Assembly: GCA_003671275.1 (NCBI GenBank)
Contig: QWPB01000013.1
Location: 1 to 52,098, forward strand
Length of the DNA: 52,098 nt
Direction of reading: 5' to 3'
From: Planctomycetota bacterium
GTDB lineage: Bacteria; Planctomycetota; Planctomycetia; Planctomycetales; Planctomycetaceae
A program made the translations under genes and the position numbers. Every line of letters starts with the position of its first letter. The stretch's first letter is position 1. Below, one piece after another: positions 9,401 through 17,100 of the stretch. The notes below the pieces were generated by a model. That model had not been told where the DNA came from and did not search any database. It worked only from the letters and a program-made list of their open reading frames with translations.

Positions 9401-10132
9401 GCCCGCAAGCTGCATGCGGAAGCACTGCCCCGCGTCCTTCAGGCGCTGGAGATTCAGCATCAGGTACTGGGGCCCTCGCACCCCGAGATGCTCCCGCATC
9501 AACTCATGGTCGGACAGATTCAGCAGGAACTGGGAAACACCCCAGCTGCCGAAGAGGCGCTGCTGGCGGTACTGCACACTGCGGAATCACCGAGCACTCA
9601 AGAGATTCATGACACCGCGGAAAGCCTGCTGATCGATGTACTGATCCGTCGACAGAAGTACGATGCAGCAGCCCATCGACTGCAGCGCCAATTAGCCCAG
9701 GCACAGACTCGCGATGATCCCGCCACGACACTCCGACTGAGTTGCCAGCTGGCGTCGCTGCACTACCTGCAATCGGCCTACGAACAGGCCCGGACACTGA
9801 TGCAGAACTGTGTCACTCTGAGCGAACAACTCCACGGCCCAGCGCACATTGAAACCGCCAAGCATCTCGACAATCTAGGGGGCGTTCACTTCCTGCTGTC
9901 GGATCACGCCTCTGCTGAAAAAGCGGTGCTGCAATCGATTGCCATTCTGGAGCAGAACCCGACTCCGCAGGCTCGGGATCCGCTGAGCAAAGCGAGAAGC
10001 AATTATGCAGAACTCCTGCGACGCACTCACCGTCTGGATGAAGCCCAGCAACTGGACGAGTGTGTGCGGGCCACAAATACCGTAACCACGGGGCAGATCG
10101 CCCAATCGCATGTGCTGGACGACCTCTTCTAG
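6464..10132 (+). CDS. STAND-like NTPase remnant fused to a long TPR array, 1222 aa
   Basis: The first 180 residues have the layout of a STAND/AP-ATPase fold. A glycine-rich loop GRGVGRT (residues 48-54) carries Arg where Walker A normally has Lys, then DWVLIVDSLDEW (118-129) looks like Walker B, FLVAVNDGR (144-152) sits where the sensor arginine strand falls, and IPLGALAAEDALTLL (163-177) matches the 'pL...eA..LL' motif after the NB-ARC core. Residues about 400-1190 are roughly 42-residue TPR repeats of the kinesin light chain/TPR_12 type (for example DPRLARTCCNLAAVYVARGR and DKSALATSLNNLAEALRSVG). In the family such proteins are signal-gated scaffolds; the altered P-loop suggests loss of, or altered, ATP hydrolysis. 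ATG 6464 is preferred over 6425 because AGCAGGGG precedes it. It ends 10 bases before the FKBP gene. Confidence 0.8.
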   Translation: MAESPTPTTHLPHPRTLLGRDAILALLENQLLTRTRNVLGVDPAITNGRGVGRTRILDELEHRLSRSQTVLRLSASGPVAWDHSLYRVTQHLEVMGSSGQRLSHRTHALRQWLQSHEDWVLIVDSLDEWEPLIELTQGITSGSFLVAVNDGRIESPEGWPAAIPLGALAAEDALTLLKNVLQRDWHNPEERLAAIQLVQWLECVPRLIERAGTTIRISELNCEAGLTLLRQMPDQSLSGKTLRGILLALEKHAPKTMELLATAAMFGTLPISQLWIAHWMRQLGCDRGEDSNSLLNGSGLLEFHAGRDEITVAARREVGEILSPEIFCRSAHRALEVLPPAADKSRLSALITGLPEGTTDPWAHFRIALGETIERFPPFDAEQTQWLRQAVEAALDLSLYTLAQRLLLKLLSQQIQASIPESILRTTLVQLGLAYLQGEQFQQARCRLRQALEFCHGEEPLTTELLLAIAEIDINENRMERAASRLADVPSHASGYTSPHGPLYAARQRFLQGGIALGTQDASEARRHFQESLEIRAGYLPVDHPDMMKTRLMLARTEFMLKNYAASEVLLRAEVDIRKRSPNASPSDVGVALNFLGELYYLLGRHQDAEPVYEHSLTLRRQIHPGGHRLIGEMADRLAVIKSSRGAYRESDDLFREAITILEGAYGPDHPEVARVLTDLAESLFAQHKVDPARRLLERSLNIQERALRSNDPRLARTCCNLAAVYVARGRFTDAIRLYERDIQQREGAQRSDKSALATSLNNLAEALRSVGRYDEAEQRLNLALALREQTVGQEHPQSAQILGNLGFLNYQRHRFAEARDYLERSLRIRQKMLGPQNPQVAISLIALGDTLFACQQYSEARPLLQQGLEILLAAYGDRHPQCISAQISTARNELRLGHVGRSELMLLRARTMLQELLGQDHRLSAKALLALAELAHFEKRYDDAFPMLERCLAIQKGTSSVDHLDMTETLVTIAANLIARKLHAEALPRVLQALEIQHQVLGPSHPEMLPHQLMVGQIQQELGNTPAAEEALLAVLHTAESPSTQEIHDTAESLLIDVLIRRQKYDAAAHRLQRQLAQAQTRDDPATTLRLSCQLASLHYLQSAYEQARTLMQNCVTLSEQLHGPAHIETAKHLDNLGGVHFLLSDHASAEKAVLQSIAILEQNPTPQARDPLSKARSNYAELLRRTHRLDEAQQLDECVRATNTVTTGQIAQSHVLDDLF

Positions 10133-10142
10133 AAGAATTGCG

Positions 10143-10580
10143 ATGAACAATCCTATCGACACCATACATCCGAACGATCGCGTCCAGATTCGATATACGA
10201 CCCGCTCCCTGGAAGGGAGCGTGATCGAGACATCGGATCGCCGCGAAGCGCTGGAGTTTCACGCGGGGAACGAGAGTGTCATTCCTGGAGTTTCGCAGGC
10301 CGTGATCGGCATGCGTCTGGGTGAATCTCGCACCGTAACCGCCCCCCCCGAACGCGCGTTCGGTCGCCACAACCCAGACTTGATTCAGTCGACGCCACGT
10401 TCATCGGTTCCCCTTGACACACATGTCGGCGACCAGTTGAGCACGACCTTTGGAAACTCTCGGTTTGATGTCTGGGTCCAGCGGGTCACCAGCACCGAAG
10501 CGATTGTGGATGCCAACCATCCTCTGGCAGGGGAAACCCTGGTGATCGATCTGACAATCGTGGGACACGACCCCGCCTGA
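10143..10580 (+). CDS. FKBP-type peptidyl-prolyl isomerase, SlyD-like, 145 aa
   Basis: The order of motifs is that of SlyD-type FKBPs: VQIRYTTRSLEGSVIETSD, then IPGVSQAVIGMRLGESRTVT and APPERAFGRHNPDLIQ, an insert-in-flap segment (about residues 70-125), and the closing DANHPLAGETLVIDLTIVG. These enzymes catalyse proline cis-trans isomerisation and have chaperone activity through the flap. The His-rich metal-binding tail of E. coli SlyD is absent. No signal peptide, so cytoplasmic. The start at ATG 10143 has AGAAG upstream; a longer frame back to 10110 overlaps the previous gene and is not supported. The 10-base gap to the STAND/TPR gene makes co-translation likely and suggests that it folds or regulates a product of this locus. 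Confidence 0.88.
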   Translation: MNNPIDTIHPNDRVQIRYTTRSLEGSVIETSDRREALEFHAGNESVIPGVSQAVIGMRLGESRTVTAPPERAFGRHNPDLIQSTPRSSVPLDTHVGDQLSTTFGNSRFDVWVQRVTSTEAIVDANHPLAGETLVIDLTIVGHDPA

Positions 10581-10761
10581 CACGGGCGAAAGCCGATTGT
10601 GCAGGTTGTTTCGAAATCGCCACAACGGAAATTGAACAGAACTGCGACCACGGATGGTCAACAGCTGAAACGTCTCGTAAAACGGACGTTTCGAGCCTGA
10701 CACACCCCTCAGCGGTCCGGCCTGGCCATGACCGTCTTGCGTCCGAACAGGACAACTCAAC

Positions 10762-11964
10762 ATGTCACTGAAGCTCACTGCCGAATCGTTTCTCAATGGG
10801 GTCAAGCAAAGCGGCTTGACCGATCCAGATTCGCTCGACGTTCTCATCAAGTCACTTCGGAGTGAAGGAATCGACATCCTCAACTCCACGTCCCTCGCGG
10901 ACGCATTGATCACCAAGGGATGGATTACGCCCTGGCAGTCCGAGAAACTCCTCCAGGGAAAGTTCAAAGGCTTTCTTCTGGGACGTTACAAGTTGTTGAA
11001 CCTGCTGGGTAAAGGCGAGATGAGCTCGATCTATCTGGCCGAACACACCCGGATGAAACGCCGCTGCGCGATCAAGGTGCTTCCCGCGAACAAGGTCCGA
11101 GACACCTCCTACCTGGGACGCTTTCAGCGCGAAGCCCAGGCCGTAGCGTCGCTGGACCATCCGAATATTGTGCGGGCCTACGACGTCGACACGGAGAAGG
11201 AAGGAGGCGTTGAGATCCATTTCCTGGTCATGGAGTATGTGGAAGGCAAAGACATTGAGAAGCTCCTCAATGCCAAGGGACAGTTCACACTGATCGAAGC
11301 TGCTGATTACATCCGCCAAGCCGCCGACGGCTTATCCCATGCCCATGAAAAGGGCCTCATTCACCGGGACATCAAGCCCGGCAATCTGCTGGTGGATACC
11401 AAGGGTACCGTGAAGCTGCTGGATCTAGGGCTGGCTCGATTCTTCCGCGACACTGAGACAGAGTCCCTGACCATCAAGCATGATGAAAAGGTTCTGGGAA
11501 CTGCGGATTACCTGGCACCGGAACAAGCGGTCGACAGCCATGCCGTCGACGAACGAGCCGACATTTACAGCCTTGGCTGCACGTTTTACTTCGCCTTGAC
11601 CGGACATCCGCCATTCACGGACGGAACACTCGTGCAGCGGTTACTGGCCCACCAGACAAAGGCCCCCCCGCCCATCCGCAAACAGCGAACCGATGTCCCG
11701 GAAGGCCTCGCCGCCATCATTGACAAGATGATGATGAAGCGCAAGGACGACCGCTATCAGTCGGCAGCTGACGTTTCCGCAGCGATCGGCAAGTGGCTGG
11801 TCGAACATGGGGGCGACCTGTGGCGCAAAAGCCACCCTGGTCAAGTCGCGCATTTCGCCGGAATGGAAGCCATCCATCCCGCCACATCACCCAATGCCAT
11901 ACCTGCTCCCCCCCCCCCACTCCCATCAACCCAACTTCCACGCCAGCGACCACTCCCGGAATAG
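10762..11964 (+). CDS. Hanks-type Ser/Thr protein kinase, truncated by a frameshift at a C11 tract
   Basis: Residues 1-75 are an N-terminal helical module (ESFLNGVKQSGLTDPD, then LADALITKGWITPWQSEKLL) that is also present in the kinase at 48694-50358. The kinase domain (about 76-345) has the catalytic set: loop LGKGEMSS (82-89, the third glycine replaced by Ser), K105 in CAIKV, HRDIKPGN (201-208), DLG (221-223, Leu for Phe) and APE (252-254), so it is probably active. The frame then enters eleven C (11908-11918) and stops after an odd Pro-rich tail at 11964. The minus-one frame continues open to 12341 and encodes a linker and a membrane helix. With 12 or 9 C the product would be about 526 or 525 aa with a C-terminal anchor, the usual layout for such kinases. 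It is the last gene of the bactofilin block. Confidence 0.88.
   Translation: MSLKLTAESFLNGVKQSGLTDPDSLDVLIKSLRSEGIDILNSTSLADALITKGWITPWQSEKLLQGKFKGFLLGRYKLLNLLGKGEMSSIYLAEHTRMKRRCAIKVLPANKVRDTSYLGRFQREAQAVASLDHPNIVRAYDVDTEKEGGVEIHFLVMEYVEGKDIEKLLNAKGQFTLIEAADYIRQAADGLSHAHEKGLIHRDIKPGNLLVDTKGTVKLLDLGLARFFRDTETESLTIKHDEKVLGTADYLAPEQAVDSHAVDERADIYSLGCTFYFALTGHPPFTDGTLVQRLLAHQTKAPPPIRKQRTDVPEGLAAIIDKMMMKRKDDRYQSAADVSAAIGKWLVEHGGDLWRKSHPGQVAHFAGMEAIHPATSPNAIPAPPPPLPSTQLPRQRPLPE
11908..11918 (+). repeat. Homopolymer of eleven C at the kinase frameshift
   Basis: Eleven consecutive C, read as Pro codons in the kinase frame. Gain of one C or loss of two would join the kinase domain to the membrane-anchor frame. 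Such a tract is prone to slipped-strand mispairing in the cell and also to sequencing error. Confidence 0.9.
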
Positions 11965-12341
11965 ATCGTCCCAGCCAGGCGGGACTTGCCAAAACACTGA
12001 AGCCGCGACGTCCTGGATCCAGTGTGCTTCTCTTGAAGGCAGCCGCATCGCCCAATGCCGCCAAGAAACCCGCCCTCGAATCCAAGTCGACACGTGATAG
12101 TAAACGTCCCACCTGGATCGCCGGACCGCCCTCCGCTCCGCTGGCACCGCCTCAGCTCCCGCCCGTGGTTTCGGCATCGCCAGACAACCGATTTGACCGC
12201 CGATTCATCACGCTGGCAGCTCTGATCCTGGGTGCGGTTCTGCTGATCACGGGTGTGGGATACACTCTGATCGCCGGATCGGACGACGGGAAACCCGAAG
12301 TCATTCCGGAAACGGAAGTTCCCGGGGCACCGACCAAATGA
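11919..12341 (+). pseudogene. Detached C-terminal part of the Ser/Thr kinase: Pro/Ala linker and membrane anchor
   Basis: Read one base back from the kinase frame, the DNA after the C tract encodes about 85 residues of Pro-, Ala- and Lys-rich linker (TPINPTSTPATTPGIDRP, LKPRRPGSSVLLLKAAAS, KKPALESKSTRDSKRP). A strong membrane helix follows (RFITLAALILGAVLLITGVG), then a short acidic tail ending PGAPTK at 12341. It has no start codon or ribosome site of its own at a sensible place, so it is best read as the displaced end of the kinase gene. Whether it is joined by phase variation, programmed slippage or only after correcting a sequence error cannot be told from one sequence. Confidence 0.75.
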
Positions 12342-12433
12342 CAGACAACGCTCAGCCTTGGTCCGGTTCCCGTGGGGTTCTTACCACACCGATGCGGACT
12401 GACTGAGGGGTTGATATGTACTGTGCGTGGAAC

Positions 12434-12631
12434 CTAACTTCCCGGACTCTCCGGGGGTGTCTGGCGGGGCGTCTCGTAAATCTCCTTGCGGTGAATCACC
12501 CACTCGCGGGGGATTTGAATCCCCAGACGAACCTTGTCACCGCGAATCTCGATCACCGAGATTTCAATCAACTGAGTGTCATCCGGTCCGAGCAACAAAC
12601 TCTCATTGGCTCGACGCGACAAAACCAGCAT
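12434..12631 (-). CDS. csrA: Carbon storage regulator CsrA
   Basis: A 65-aa protein that follows the CsrA/RsmA family along its whole length: [35 protein letters not shown], then [12 protein letters not shown]. The dimer binds GGA in the loops of mRNA leaders and blocks or changes translation. The RNA-contact residues near the start (L4, R6, R7) and the VIHRKEIY patch (with the key Arg) are intact. The C-terminal tail [11 protein letters not shown] is variable in the family. A strong ribosome site lies just ahead of the ATG (12637-12643). No fliW, the usual CsrA antagonist gene, is in the window. It is transcribed against the kinase block and away from the hydrolase gene. Confidence 0.96.
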   Translation of the reverse strand: MLVLSRRANESLLLGPDDTQLIEISVIEIRGDKVRLGIQIPREWVIHRKEIYETPRQTPPESPGS

Positions 12632-12660
12632 GTCTGCCTCCCTTCAACGAACATTCCCCT
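12632..12660 (-). promoter_or_regulatory. csrA leader with strong ribosome site and two GGA motifs
   Basis: On the minus strand the leader reads AGGGGAATG, then GAAGGGAGGCAG before the ATG. The GGGAGG is an excellent Shine-Dalgarno sequence, and both it and the upstream GGGGAA contain GGA, the CsrA recognition core. Overlap of GGA with the ribosome site is the standard arrangement for CsrA autorepression, so self-control is plausible, but no hairpin presentation was checked. Confidence 0.4.
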
Positions 12661-12745
12661 TCCACGACTTTCCGTGACACGGCCACCGAAGTCATTCGAA
12701 GCGACACAGCCCACCGGGAACCGGTTCGCCAGTTTCTGTATTTTC

Positions 12746-13948
12746 ATGGGACTGCTCGTTCTGGCGGCCATTCACGCGGGTCAAGCTTGCGCAACGGACA
12801 CGCCGCCGCTGCCCGCTGGCGTTTCCTTTGACCTCTCGACGCTCGAAAAGCCTCCGACGGTTTATCCGACCGACGTGGCCCCGGCTGATGGAGTTCAAGC
12901 CATCTTTTACGAAGGAGCCGTCTTTCAGGGAAAGCCAACACGGGTCTTCGCCTACTACGGATTGCCACAGGTGCCTGTCGGTGAAAAAGTTCCGGCGATG
13001 GTCCTGATCCACGGGGGTGGGGGAACCGCGTTTGACCGCTGGGTCAAGGTGTGGACCGCTCGCGGGTATGCCGCGATTGCCATGGACACTTGTGGCTGTG
13101 TCCCCATCGGCAGCTACGGAAAATGGCAGCGGCATGAACACGGCGGTCCCCCGGGCTGGGACGCTAGCTTTTCGCAGCTGGATGCGCCCGTCGAGGACCA
13201 GTGGACCTATCACGCCGTTCAAGCGGTCGTGCGAGGACATTCGCTACTGCGATCGCTACCGGGCGTGGACGCAGAACGCGTGGGGGTCACCGGGATCTCG
13301 TGGGGCGGGTATCTGACCTCGGTTGTGTCCGGAGTCGACAGCCGGTTTCAATTGGCAGTTCCCGTCTATGGATGCGGATTTCTTGGCGAGAACTCCGCAT
13401 GGCTGGGGGCGTTTGAGAAACTTGGTCCCGAGAAGTCCCAGCGGTGGCTTCAGCAATGGGATCCGTCCGGCTATTTGCCACGGGCTCGGATGCCCATTCT
13501 GTGGGTTAACGGGACCAACGATTTTGCCTACCCCATGGACTCGTGGCAGAAATCCTATCGTTTGCCCACCGGCGTTCGAACATTATGCCTGAGAATCCGG
13601 ATGCCCCATGGCCACGGCCCAGCAGGCGAAAACCCGGATGAGATACATCACTTCGCCAATCAACACCTCAAACACAGCCCCGGTCTCCCCAGGATCACAG
13701 GGCAGGGCCAGTCAAACAACGAGGCTTGGGCGACGTTTGAATCACCTGTGCCCATTCTCAAAGGTGAGCTGTCATTCACGCGTGATCCAGGACGCTGGCA
13801 AGACCGAAAGTGGGAACAGACCCCGGCTCAGGTCGACATCGCCAGCGGCCGGATAACAGCTCCCATTCCGGCGGATGCCAAAGTGTACTATCTGAATCTG
13901 TTCGATCAGCGGAACTGTGCGGTCAGCACGGAACACATTGAACGGTAA
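12746..13948 (+). CDS. Secreted alpha/beta hydrolase (acetyl-xylan esterase/dienelactone hydrolase type)
   Basis: About 400 aa. From ATG 12746 there is a short hydrophobic leader (MGLLVLAAIHAGQACA). GTG 12674 would give a fuller signal peptide with basic residues, so the start is uncertain. The hydrolase core shows an oxyanion strand PAMVLIHGGGG, the nucleophile elbow GISWGG (Ser), an acid in WVNGTNDFAYP and a catalytic His in RMPHGHGP, a complete triad. The family removes acyl groups from carbohydrates or hydrolyses similar esters. The last 90 residues after the His form a beta-rich extension (GELSFTRDPGRWQDRKWEQT), seen in planctomycete members that sit with sulfatases and glycosidases. A much longer upstream frame overlaps csrA on the other strand and is not coding. 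Confidence 0.85.
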   Translation: MGLLVLAAIHAGQACATDTPPLPAGVSFDLSTLEKPPTVYPTDVAPADGVQAIFYEGAVFQGKPTRVFAYYGLPQVPVGEKVPAMVLIHGGGGTAFDRWVKVWTARGYAAIAMDTCGCVPIGSYGKWQRHEHGGPPGWDASFSQLDAPVEDQWTYHAVQAVVRGHSLLRSLPGVDAERVGVTGISWGGYLTSVVSGVDSRFQLAVPVYGCGFLGENSAWLGAFEKLGPEKSQRWLQQWDPSGYLPRARMPILWVNGTNDFAYPMDSWQKSYRLPTGVRTLCLRIRMPHGHGPAGENPDEIHHFANQHLKHSPGLPRITGQGQSNNEAWATFESPVPILKGELSFTRDPGRWQDRKWEQTPAQVDIASGRITAPIPADAKVYYLNLFDQRNCAVSTEHIER

Positions 13949-14141
13949 CCTCGGGTTGGCCGGTGTGGGCGACATGATGACCATGGGAGCAACACGCCTT
14001 GGGGGCCGTCAAGAACGTATTCGGACAGCAGGATGTGGTTGTTCTCTGGGGTGAAACTCTCTAGACACATCCCCATGAAAGTGCAGGGCGGCTCCCCAAT
14101 GCTGCGGTAAACCCTCAGAATTGGCCACTCAGTAATAAACA

Positions 14142-14167
14142 GAGCGGCGGACTCTCGTCCGCCGCTC
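14142..14167. terminator. Bidirectional rho-independent terminator
   Basis: Perfect 11-base stem GAGCGGCGGAC, loop TCTC, GTCCGCCGCTC, lying between two convergent genes (hydrolase ending at 13948, PVC-type protein ending at 14198). T/A-rich bases flank it on both sides, although there is no long U run. Confidence 0.75.
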
Positions 14168-14197
14168 GTTCCAATTTCGATCAACGCCCTGCATCAA

Positions 14198-17100
14198 TCA
14201 ATGATCGTGGTGATGCTCATGATTATGAGCCGCACCGAAGATGGCGTTCTTCTGGTCTCCGCGGGCGATCACGTAGGCCAAGAGGTCCAGGATCTCGTCT
14301 CGGGTCAGCTTATCCAGGAGCCCCTTCGGCATGATCGATGTCGGGGACTTCGTTCGCGATTCGATGTTCGATTTCTCGATTGTCACCGCAGCTGTCTTGG
14401 CCAGTGGGTTCTCGAGGATCTTGATCGCGTCACCGGTCTCTTCGAGGATCAGGCCGGTATGCACCTTGCCTTCCTTGGTCTCGATGATGTAACTCTGGAA
14501 CTTCTCGTTGATGTTTGCGGAGGGTTCCAGGATCGACTTCAAGATGTCGGCGGGCATCTGCTTGGCTTCGAGCTTCGCGAGATCCTGACCGACCTCCTGG
14601 CCGACTCCGTTCAGCTTATGGCAGGCAATGCAGTTCGTGGCTGCGAAGATCTGCTTGCCGTTGCCGAAGTTGCGGCCACCGTGGGCGACCTCATCCAGCA
14701 GCGGGGCGAGCTCTTCGATCGTCCAGGCTTTGCGAGGGCGGTTAAACTTCAGCAAGTTGTCCTGGGCGGCAACCGCGTTTTTCGCAAGGTAGCCCTCCGG
14801 ATCGGCCTCGTAGGCATCGAGGTCCGCCACGACATAGAGTGCCCCGAACATCCGCCGCCAGTGCCCCGGATAGGTACACACATACGGGTAGACGCCGGGT
14901 TCCTTCGGGACGTTAAAGCTCAGCTTCTGCACGTTACGCGGTTGGAGCAGGGTGCTGGAGAGCAACACCTTGTTCGAGGTCGGAACATAGTGCCGTTCGA
15001 GGGCTCCCGGCTGAGTGGCCTGAGCCTCAGCAGCCAGTCCGACTTCTTCGAGCGATCCTGGTTGGATGATCACGAAGTTGTGCGGCATGATGTCGGTGTT
15101 CTCGAACAGGAACTCGACCGGCTTGCCGGCCTGCACGATCAGGCGTTCCTTGTCGTACAGCATCTGGTCCGGCACGGTGCCGACGCGGATGATCCGTACA
15201 CCGATCTCGCCCAGCCTGGCCCGCATCGCCTTCCCCTGATCGGCAGGCAGCAGCGAGGTCAGCTCGTAGCCGAACTGAATCGCACTGAGTGCTGCCGGTG
15301 AGGTACGCTCAGCGGGAGGCAGGGGAGCGAGGTACGCGATCACCGAATCGAGTAGCGGCTGGGCTTGATCGACGGCCCACTCAGACTTTGGCAACCGCTG
15401 AATGGCGTCAATCGCCACCGTGCGATCGGTCCCGGTGAGGGCGAATCTCACCAACTTGTTGAACGCGTTGGCTTCCTGTCCACGGACCGTCGTCAAGGCC
15501 AGCATCGCCGAGCGGCGGATCAGCAGTTCAGGGTTGCCTGCGGACATATCGAAGTCCGACTTGGGCCGCGGACCGGGCAGCCCGCGCAGAACCTGAACCT
15601 CTTCGCGATTGGCATCCAGAACCTTGAGCGTGAACCCGTCCAGGCGGGACTCGAATCCCTCCGTCCGGTTGAAGATCGAGACTCGCTCGACCGGATACTC
15701 CGCTCCCAGATCGACTTCCCACCAAGGGTCCTGGCCATCCTCCGGAGTGTGAGTCTGACCGCCAGCCGCATAGATCGGATTCGTGTTGCCATCAATGGCT
15801 CGCTGAGCGTTCCCGCTGTGCGAGGTCTTGGACTGAGACGCTTTTCCACGACGAGCCACATTGGTCCCATCGCTATAGACCTCCACTTCCGCCAGCGTCA
15901 ACGGACGGCGTCCCTGCAACTCAACACGGATATACCGTCCGAAAGAACCCTTCGTGTTGGCGTTCCCCGACCGCAGGTTTTCCGGAAGACCATCCAGAAG
16001 TGGCTCGACCTTGGGATAGAGAGCAGCCCGTACACTCGGATCGCGGACCATCGGCATGGCGTTGACCAGATCGCGTAGCGACTTAGCGGACTTCGATGCC
16101 AGCTCCCACGACGGATCGACCGAGCCATCGGCTGCGATCTTCGCCACATAACCAAGCTGGCGAGTGATCGGCTGCTTCGACTCGGTCGCCATCTTGACCA
16201 ATAGAGGACCGGCCTGCTTCTGCTCGTCATCACTCAACCGCGTCAGTACACGGAGCAGGTCAAAGGCGATCGTCTCGCTGCCGCTGGAGGTCGCATCGAG
16301 CCCCAGCAACTGCTGCACCAACAGCTCCGACGCCGAGACGTTGCTCGCAGCGGCGAGTGACCGCAGCACCGATTCTCGCAGTTCGTCACGGACTCCCGAC
16401 CGGAGCAACAGATCCTGGGCCACCATGCGGTAGCGAGCAGTGTTGGAATCGCTGGCGTCGGCGTGAGCAAGTTCTCCTTCCAGACGGATCAGTTCATCGG
16501 TGCTCATGGTCTGAAACAGGTACCGCACCCCAGCGGGGGTTTTCATCGCGATCGGCGTCTTCGCATCAACCGCCGACTTCCAGATCGGTTCGAGAGTCTT
16601 CATGGTCTCAATGGCGAGGTACTCGACCGCGCGGTCCGTTTCCTGCTCGCGAGCGACCACAACGACTTCAACCGCCTCGGGCTTGGTCAGAAAGCTGGCC
16701 GTGCGGACCGCTTCCGCTCGCACACGCGGATGCGGATCGGCGGCTGCGGTGCGAAGCAGGTCGAGCGTTTCGGGGATACGATCCCGCCAGTAGCAAAGGA
16801 CGCGACCGGCAGCTGCGCGAGCGCGATGGTCCTTCGAGGACAACATCCGCTTCAGCAGCCCATCGTTGACGACATCGTGGGACTGATGGACCCACAAGGC
16901 CTCCAGCATGTGGTGCTCATAGTCCGCATCGCCAGCCTTGAGTGTCTTCACCCAAGCGAACACAGCGGCCATCACTTGATCTGTCTTGCGTCCGCTCAAC
17001 TCGATCTTCGCTCGATACCGAACGCGGTCGTACGGCGACTCCAGCAGTTTGACGAGGTCTGCCTCAGACTTCTTGGTGAGGTCATCGCTCTTGAGAGGTG

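Noticed and set aside
12416-12745. N-terminal extension of the secreted hydrolase
   Set aside because: It runs antisense through csrA, and the extra residues are low-complexity; a signal peptide appears only at the later start.
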